Shown here piece by piece: positions 49,901-58,900 of a DNA stretch of 64,000 nucleotides. Below the pieces are notes generated by a model. The model worked only from the letters and a program-made list of their open reading frames with translations. It was not told where the DNA came from and did not search any database. The stretch lies in NCBI GenBank assembly GCA_036362985.1, contig JAYGXS010000004.1, positions 23,845,064 through 23,909,063 of the forward strand, read 5' to 3'. The DNA comes from Ligula intestinalis. Its lineage: Eukaryota; Platyhelminthes; Cestoda; Diphyllobothriidea; Diphyllobothriidae. Numbering within the stretch: position 1 is the stretch's first letter; the number at the start of each line of letters is the position of its first letter. The position numbers and the translations under genes were made by a program.

Positions 49901-52900
49901 AAGTCAACCCCAGATTTTGCAAGTTCTGCGGTTCAAACCCGCAACCTTTTGGTTAGAAGTCTAAGGCCCTAATCATTAAGCTCCAGGCTCTTTATCCTGT
50001 CCTTTGCAATCGGATTTCAGCACTGTGTCACTAATATTATTGTAACCAATGAACTCGGTGCTAATTAGATGATTTTGAGATAAACGCACAAGTATATAGC
50101 ACTTCGAACTATTATCATGAAGAAAAATACAGTGTGTTTTCTTCATCTGAGATACATATCAGGTCAATTTCCTCATTAAACGTGTCTGAATCGAGTTACT
50201 TGGAAGCAGTAACACAACACGATGCTAAAACCTCGACAACCGTTACCAAAACGAGCTAATTTAGCCTTGCCTAATTTCTGTGCACATTTAGATGAAAAGC
50301 AAAAAACCTGAAAAGGCTCTACTGCCTTGTTAATAATTTTGGCAGGAATACAACAGCGTTTTAGGTTCCATGCCTTGCATTTGCTTCCTTCCTTTATGAA
50401 AGGAAAATAGTTGAATCAAGTTCCTTATTAATTAATCTTTGGCGTTCACTTGAATAAAATTATAATAAGCTTAAAGCAATTTATTTAGTAAGCGTCACTC
50501 TGCTAATCATTTACTTATACAGTCCAATTAACTTTTTTCAAATCAAAATTATTAACTAGGGACTTGTCAATCGCAGACCGTAAGTGTGGAGAGATTAGGA
50601 AAATCAGAAAACCGGTGCCACCGGACAGGCGTATTGCCAACCTTCTGATTCGTGGCCATGCGCTCTGCTGTTAACTAATGAATGAGGCATATTTTGGGAT
50701 CCGGTGGCGCGGCTCTGCTCGGTAATACGTGTTCGCTGGTTTTACGGGCCGGCTAGAAGAAATATGTTTACGGTTGAAATTACGTCTACTGTCAAATTTA
50801 TTGTTGCATAATGCAATAATCGGCATTGTCCCGCCGTGGAAGTTACCAGCCATATCTTGGTCCAGGAAGGAGAGAGCTGCGGAGGTTGCTTACTATCTGA
50901 AATGCTGTTCCGACGTGGGCAATGGTTCGCTGCTGAAAATCTATAATTTTTATGCGGTTCTAGGGTTGGTAAGTATAACTGGTATGGCCACCTAAATGGT
51001 CAAGGAAATAAGAACTCCCCGTCCAGTTAAAATACGTAACCTTGAAATACATTTTACGAAGGGAAAATTTCCCCGTGTCGTAATGCTAACACCAATCCCA
51101 ACATAACTAAATTTTAAATTTAATCTTACCACTAGCCCTACCCTAAACCTGAACCCTACAGTTAATACGAACCCAAAACTCAACCCCTAACATAATTGTG
51201 AATCTAACCCTAACTTGGAACTTAATCCCAACGTTCAACCGAATCCTTAACCTAAGCTTCCCTTGATTTGGTGCAAAGCCACATATATTTTGAGCGGCCT
51301 CTCCCCCGATGTCCTCTTTCTGCGGCCATAAAAGTTACCCTGTATCCCAGCGGTTGCCATCGTGTATACCATTAACAAACAGTTGCAAAACTCGTTTTAG
51401 TTAATGGTCAGCAGAGGTAATGTTCCAAAGAACCAGCTACCTTGCATAGCTATAGAATTTTCTGTTTACCAAATGCAAAGTTATGGGTTATTACAAACCC
51501 TGAGTCAGCGAAGGCGAGTGAACAGTTGTCGCCCCTGAACGTTGCTTTAAGTACATACGTGAATTCAATATGTTATGGTTATATCGCGCATGGGCATGCT
51601 TTAAATCATCCCGTGCACTAAAACCGAGTCCGCCATTTATGCATCAGATCTAATTTATCACAAAATTCGGGTGATGACCGTTCAAGTCTGCTTGTTTTGG
51701 AAAAAAAGACAGGCTGGTGTTAATGCAGTGATCAAGGCCGGCATGCGCTCAACTGTATGCTACTGTTCTAGATAAAGCTATAGGCATTGTTTTAGCCGGA
51801 TACTATTGTTTGAATTAAAGCGCTTGAAAAACAGGCTTCGTTGTCTCATTTTCTTGCCTCTAAATTAACGACAGAGGGCTGGTGAAAGAGAATTTTATGT
51901 TAAAACAGAAAAATTGAAGCTTTTTGGCTTACCTTGTTAGTTATTCAGCAGAAGTTGTTGGATACTGCAGGTCTATGTTTAATGACTAAACGCGCCAAAA
52001 TACAGTCATGTACATCAGGGAATTGCAGATGACTGCTGACTTCTTTTACGACAAGCGCAATGTAGTTAAAGTGTTATCTGAACATGCATTGAGGGATTAT
52101 ACGTCGATTCTTTCAACTGCAATGGAAATGTCTAAGACGTATCAGTCTCACACTCTCGGGATGCGGGTCAAAGAACAAGCACTCGGACTTATACCGTTGA
52201 CTGCTGAAAAGGAGCAAATTCGAAGGTGTTCAACAACGCATTACCACAAAGCAGAGAGTATGTGTTTGTCAACAGCTAGTCAAACAACGTGGAACACCGA
52301 CCCACGGACGTCTGCAAGAAATGGAAACTCTGAGGGCTAGGGACGACAGAAAATACGGTAGATTGATGAAGTACTTTTGGGTTCTATTCTACCTCAATTA
52401 TACCAGTCATAAACCTGAAACAAGTAACAGAATCATGCACTCATCCAAAGCGCGGATGTTTCACAAAGCAACCTCGTCACTTGGTGTTCTCTGTCATTGC
52501 ACATCGGATATTTATTGAATGCATTGGCTCTCCGGAGAAAACTGGGTTCGTATCGGTGCAATGCTTCACGAGCAGGTAGTCAGCCGGTAGTGGGGGCTGA
52601 ATGAAGAGAGAATAGGCTCCCAACAATACTGCCAGCATTTCTTGTCATTCCTCCTCCCCCTCTGCAATTATAACTTGGTCGACTCCACTCTGATGGTTAA
52701 TTGCCTGTGCGTGACCATTACCCCCTATACGAAACTTGTTTGCTTTTGGATCGGCATGCGTCCGTTCCTGACATGTACGCATATTCAAATCTTGCGTTTC
52801 TTACCCTTTAGCCTTGCTATTGCTGATCTTGATGGTAACGGAGTACCAGACATAGTGGTGAGTGCTCCCTACTACTCAGAAAACAAGTTCTTCGACAGTC

Positions 52901-55900
52901 TGCACCAACCTCTCTCAGATGAACCCGAGAGGCCGATGTCAGATCAGCCAGCCGAGGATTTTCAGGCCGACGTCGCAGACCAGGAGTCCGATTTCAAATC
53001 AATAAAACGCGACGTGGGACGCGTCTATATTTTCTACGGACAAAGACGATCCGCCAACACAGACCTGGATGAATTCCTTGACGAAGACGAGAACGACAAG
53101 TTAGTCTATGACCATGAGTCACCTTCCATTGTCTCGGGACCAAAGAGGCTGTCTGGTCGTTTCGGACATGCTATTATCTCGCTCGGTGATGTTGATGGAG
53201 ACGGCATTGAGGATCTGGCCGTCTCATGCCCGTTCTGTCCCGATAAGCACGGTAGAGCAGACGTTGGTGCCGTGTTCATTTACCTCGGCCAGAACGGAAC
53301 CCGTATAAAAGGTGAACCTGATCAGGTAGGTTAGTATCCTTCAAATCATAAATTTTATCCGAAAGAAACACGTTGAAGGCCTATCGGTTTTCTTTCAATC
53401 CCAATAGGTTATATACCCAGCTGATCTTCCACACTCAGTTGCAGTCTCATGTGGATCCTGGAGCATGGAAGGCCGGACAAGGACTCCTTTTAGTGCATTC
53501 GGTTGGAGTCTGTCAGCAAAGGCGGATGTTGACAGTAATAACACTCCCGATCTTGTGGTGGGCGATTTTGAGAGTCAGCAGGTAGGTCTCTTTTCCGATT
53601 ATCTTCGCCTCCAGGGGCAGGCATACGATTATTTTTCAGGCCCTAAATTGACTTGCTTTACTTGCCTCCCAACGTAGGTAGTGACTCTGCGTTCTCGAAA
53701 CGTTCTTTGGATGGAGAACCCACAATGGAAGCTTCCCTCGAGGCCTACTCTTGAATGGTCTGGTCCCCACAACTCCCACTGTGGTCCTCGCTGTCGTTAC
53801 AATCTAGCGCTGACACTCCACCTTCAAGGTCGTGATGCCCTATTCCATCGGGAGGGCCGAATTCGCTTCCGCTACCATCTTGATCTGGACAGTAAAATTT
53901 CCGATAGGTCGAAAAAACGTCTCCAGGTGGTGGATGGCGATGGCAGTTCTGTGCTTACTGGAGAGGTTGAGGTTATGCTTCCTGGAGCCAGTGATAGTCA
54001 ACGCCTGCATCTTTTTGACCTCACTGTGGACCCAAAACTGCGAGAAACCCGGGAACATCTTTGGAAGGCTGTGGTAGTGAACGCTAGCGTCGAACTGCTG
54101 CCTGATAAAATGCCCTTTCTGGCAGCTACTGAAGCAGGACAGGAATCTACACCTGCCTGGACCCTGCATCCCTCGAGGGGCCAACGAATCTTCCTCAGTC
54201 GCCCCATGTTCTTCGCAAATCCAGTCTGCGGGCCGGATGCCGTTTGCGTACCGCAGCTAGATATTGAAGTCTACGACTCGTCGGTAGCCCACGAGAATCC
54301 TTCTACAATATACTATCGGGAGCGTGTGGCCGAACGCAATCTCACGGTCGCGGTCAGAAATCTAGGTGAAAATGCCTACGATGCAAAGCTTCGTCTCAAA
54401 GTGCCTCGGCAATTTGGCTACGTTGCAGGCAACAGTTTGGGGTGCAAAGTTGAGGGTGACGGAACGGAGGAGGACCCCAATTCAACGGTTAGTCAAGTGC
54501 TAAGTTTCTATTCTAAGATAGTAGATTCTGAATGTTTGTTCTTTCCAACAGACGTTTGATTTGCGCTTCGTCCGGTCGTCGAGAGACCATACCGACGTCA
54601 TAGCGACTGGAACGGTCATATCCACAAAACCATTTTCTTTGCGCAATAAGCAATCTTCACTTGGGAGAATGTTTGTTCGAATCAAGCCTGTGAACAGACT
54701 TGTGGTATCCACGCTGTTTCCGATTATAGTTAAAACTCCACAAATTCGCCCTTTTGATTGTTCAGCTTCACAAATTTGCGTCTTTTTCCGTGAAACCAAA
54801 TGCATACAACTCGCGGGTGCAGCAGATGTTATCCGTTGTAGATCACCTCTTGATCGGTAATTCGAATATATTATTTTGACTATTACTTTGTTAGGAATAA
54901 TAATAAATAACAGAGATGGATTCGTAAACATAATATCATATTGCCCATATCGCATAATGCTGTATGTGCTGTTACCGTATGTTTAAGTCGATAAAAGAAA
55001 ATGGTAATTACTGAACATGTGGCAATTGTATATTTGTATCATAATACTACACAATTATAGTTTTGCCTTGAAATCAGAAGCATGTACAGTAAAATATCAA
55101 ACTGTATACGCCTTCCTTAAGAGAGATAGTTGGGTTTAACAGGAGCGGAGCTCATTTCATGCGTTAAACTTTTAAGAATACGACAGAGTAGTTTACTAGC
55201 ATTGATGCAGTACAGTATATGTTAAGGTACAAATGAGGCTCAAATTACGGCGTTATAAAACTATAGGTAAACCAATTGGTAAGATCGAATTATTTGTTTC
55301 AGCAAAAGTTTTAATCAAAGAATTTCAGCGTCTGAGATGGGACGTGGGCAGGTAGAAAGTTGCGGACAGTAGACTTGAATGTACTTAATAATACATAACT
55401 GTATGTGTTTGCTTTTACTCATTGCATTTTAAATGGTAATATAAATGAGAACATCAACTTTTTAATGACGTTGAGGTAATTAGTCCGCCTACTTAAATTT
55501 TAAACCATGCAGATGTGTATTTATAACCCTTTGCTTCTTATCAGTGCGAAATTCCTGGAGAGGAGTTCGTGTATTATTACCTTCGAGCATTTCGGTGTGT
55601 TAACGTAGGTTAGTTTCAACAACTGCGTGAGAACGGCCGCAACCATTAGTGTCTTCCCCTTGTCCGCGATTCCTGATTATTCCTCGCACCTAAAAGTTCT
55701 CGTCCAACGTTGGACGTAGACCGAATTGCTTCAAGAAGTAAAATGCAAAAAGGCGGCTGCAGGTAATTCACTCCGAAATTAACTTAAGTCAGGACATCCT
55801 TTCGCATGCGCATTGGCTGGCGGGTTACCTTCTGCCTGTCCAAATAATATTTGCAGGATTTGTTATTTCTTCGGACGGGGCTCTGTTATTGCATGTGTGC

Positions 55901-58900
55901 GTCGAGGGTCCTAACATCAGCGTGAAAGACCGGCCGCAATCTCGTGATAATGCCAATGGCGTGGTCGTCCGGCATGCACCCATCGTTAATCACCCTCTAC
56001 CCACTTTCTGTACGGAGCACTTTGCGCGCCCGGCCCTTGTGGTTAATGCCTACCTTTACGCCCACCCGCTTCTGCCTTCAGCGTTACCACACCGACCACT
56101 AGTTTTTAGTCACCATTGTCCAGAAGATGTTCTTAAAAAAAGTAAAATTATTAAGGCCTAGCAAGGTGTGCCGTTGTGATGCGTATTGGAGTGCTGGCCG
56201 CGCCAGCCTTCTGCGCCCTCCTCCACCTCCGGTCTTCTCGACCTTTGTCTCGACGCCCGGTACATGTGTGGGAGTGGTAAGAGAGTAGCTTTTGCAACTG
56301 TTTTTAGCTGATATCCCTAAAGAATAATCCGCGTTGGAAGTTGATTGGTTATTAGCCCTTGTTGGATCAGGAGTCCAAACTGGGAGCAGTTGGGAGACGG
56401 AGAAAAGCCATGACCGCGGCCGGCGTGAGCCAAAGGTCCACGGAGGTGAATAGAAGCTTTGTCCCAGCGATCACAGTTTCTTCTTCTCAGAATGCGGTAG
56501 ATACTTTGGGACTCAACTTTCAGAATAATCCCGTGTTCAGTCGTCGCGTCTGCCTTCAGGTTGCTGAAGCTGGCGGTGGAGATAGTCTAAAACGACGGTC
56601 GAAATGCCACAGAGTATTGCTACTTAATTAAGCTTTGAGAAATCACATCTAAGTAAATTCTATAGGGATTCCAAACTTTGGTAGAAATGCGGACGTAATC
56701 TAACCTGAATCGATGTCTCTCTTTCTTACATTCAAGATTTGTGCTCAAGCTTTCTCGAATTGAATTAACCGCATATTCGTGACATCCAAGCAACCTTCTC
56801 AACTACAATGGACCAAAAAACACTTGTTCATCTCAGTCTCCACTATTATTCACAATTTCTACATCTGAGGACTCTGTTCTCTTTGTGTGGGGAATCAGAG
56901 CCACTCCTTACGGTATGCATGACACATTTTTCTACCCCCCTCCCCTCCCCCATCTTTCAGGTCACTACGGTCGTGTGCAATCTACCCAATCCTTTTACCT
57001 TTGCTAATTCGCAATGGGACAAGTTTGTCTTCCAGCTGAGTACCTCAGGAGTCTTTCACCCTCTGGTGGAGACAAAATCTAGGCCGGCCGTCGGTTCGCT
57101 AGCCTCTGGAACCTCAACGCGAGTTGGCGGAAGCTGGACAGAAGGTGACAAGGAGGAGCCAGTCTGGCAACCACCCGAGTCCCTGACCGTCACTGCTGAA
57201 ATAACCAGCGACAACGAGAACCTCGGTGAGGACAAGGAGGTGAAGGCACAATTCACGTACAACCTTGAGTTGTTCGCCAACGTGGAGGTAGGTTAAACTT
57301 GATTACGTGTTAGGATTTCTTAAAACAGACAAACAATGCCATCGGGAACTGTTAATAAAAAATAACCAACCAACCCTCCTTCTAGAGTGGACTGTAAAGT
57401 AGCGGCATATGTATGTATTTATGCATATGCCGCTTTTAATTCCTCTGAATATTGTATCAATACTATTTCAGCAGTCCCCCGTTTCACCCATACGCCTCGT
57501 GAAACCGAAGTTATCAGTTTTATTAGGTAGCTGTGGCCTTTTATTCAATCTGTCTATCACTCCTTTCCTTGCGAACTATAGCAGAAAATTATTCACCGGT
57601 AAGTTGAAGAAGGTTTCCGTTCAGATTCGGATATCTGGGATTTGATATCTTTCCCGTATCTTTTTCACTATCTATTTCACAAAAAAACTTTCCACTCTCT
57701 TCAGATCTCCTCATCTTCTGTTGACCGCACCATAATTGATACGCGCAATTTCTCCTCTCAATTCATTGAACGTCAACGAGTACATCCGGAAAGTCTGGGA
57801 CCCGAGGTGAAACACATTTTCCTCATCTCCAATAGCGGACCCTCACCGATGGAGAATATTTGGGTCAACCTCAGTGTACCGATACAGACACAGGGTGGTG
57901 ATTTTCTCGTGTATCTGCTTGACGTCATCCGATCCGTCAGCCCCAGTGGTGGGCCACCTCTGAGAATCCCCGTTCTTCCCGAGGTATGAGACTATAAGTT
58001 ACCAACTTATAGCCCTTAATTCAATGACCGTTTAACTTTTAGGAACGGCTCACTTCAATGACAGAGGAGCAAGTATAAATGTAGCTGTTTAAATGCAGTC
58101 AGTAGTAACAAATTTATACTCACAACCAGAACTTGCGATTAATTGACTGAATTACCAGTCGTCTTGGCTCTCAGCTTGGAGAAATGATAGTAACTTACAC
58201 CTCAATAACTATCTTACTCTTCAACTTTGTTGGGCGAGGGCCTTCCACACAGGCAGTACCAGTCAGCCTCTTCACCTCAAAGTCCTGTCCGGGGCAGGCA
58301 GCTGTGTAAAAACCGTGAAACAATAGCTTACTGTTTGAATTAATCACTCAGAAGAAATTCCATTTGTTACATGCTGCCATTCACCACGCGGAGGGGCCCC
58401 GGACGGTCAGTGAAAGTATGCCAGAGGCATGAGGGTTGTGCAAGGTCATCTGCGTCTCGCAAAAACTTGCCGGCGTTTCGTGCAAGCACGCGAAAATAGT
58501 GTAATGGAGGATGTGCATGGTTTACCTTCGCCCACACGATGGCACGGATTACCTCTAGTCATCAGGCTTGCCTCTGGCGTGTGTTAGGCGAATGCTCTAA
58601 GTCACTATAGGCACTACATCTAATGCCATCACTAACAAACTGAGGGGTTCCAGGGCTCGCTGTTATATGAAATAGTAGCTATCTGGCACGCTCCTCGCTA
58701 TACTATATCCAGAGGGTTTGAACCTATCACATGCCATCGTCGTGACTTTCAGGATAACCAGCCGGCGGGATAATTCTGATCACTGCGGCTCATTCTCAAT
58801 GCCACAACTGTGGCGCTGTTGATCAGACGATACAAAGCTTTCATCAGTTTAGCCTGCTTATAAGACATCAGTTTATGCTGGGCCAAGTATTCGGGTTATC

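Larger units (their letters stand above)
48715..52811 (+). other. Integrin intron 4 (4.1 kb)
   Basis: Contains a SINE-like repeat (49795-49992) and a degenerate CCCTAA-rich stretch (51090-51260). Open frames near 50729 and 52008 are under 111 codons, unlike integrin and out of phase with the neighbouring exons. Confidence 0.7.
54488..56960 (+). other. Integrin intron 7 (2.5 kb)
   Basis: Contains dispersed repeat B (56170-56285) and a LINE fragment joined to a Penelope-type terminus (56351-56530). An open frame at 54552-54860 behind a good acceptor was considered as an exon and not accepted. Confidence 0.7.

Noticed and set aside
54552..54860. Open frame of about 100 codons behind a good splice acceptor (ttctttccaacag), right after integrin exon 7.
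   Set aside because: Exon 7 joins exon 8 directly in phase 0 and gives an uninterrupted calf-1 match (GCKVEGDG... then VVCNLPNP). This frame adds nothing integrin-like and shows no clear donor.
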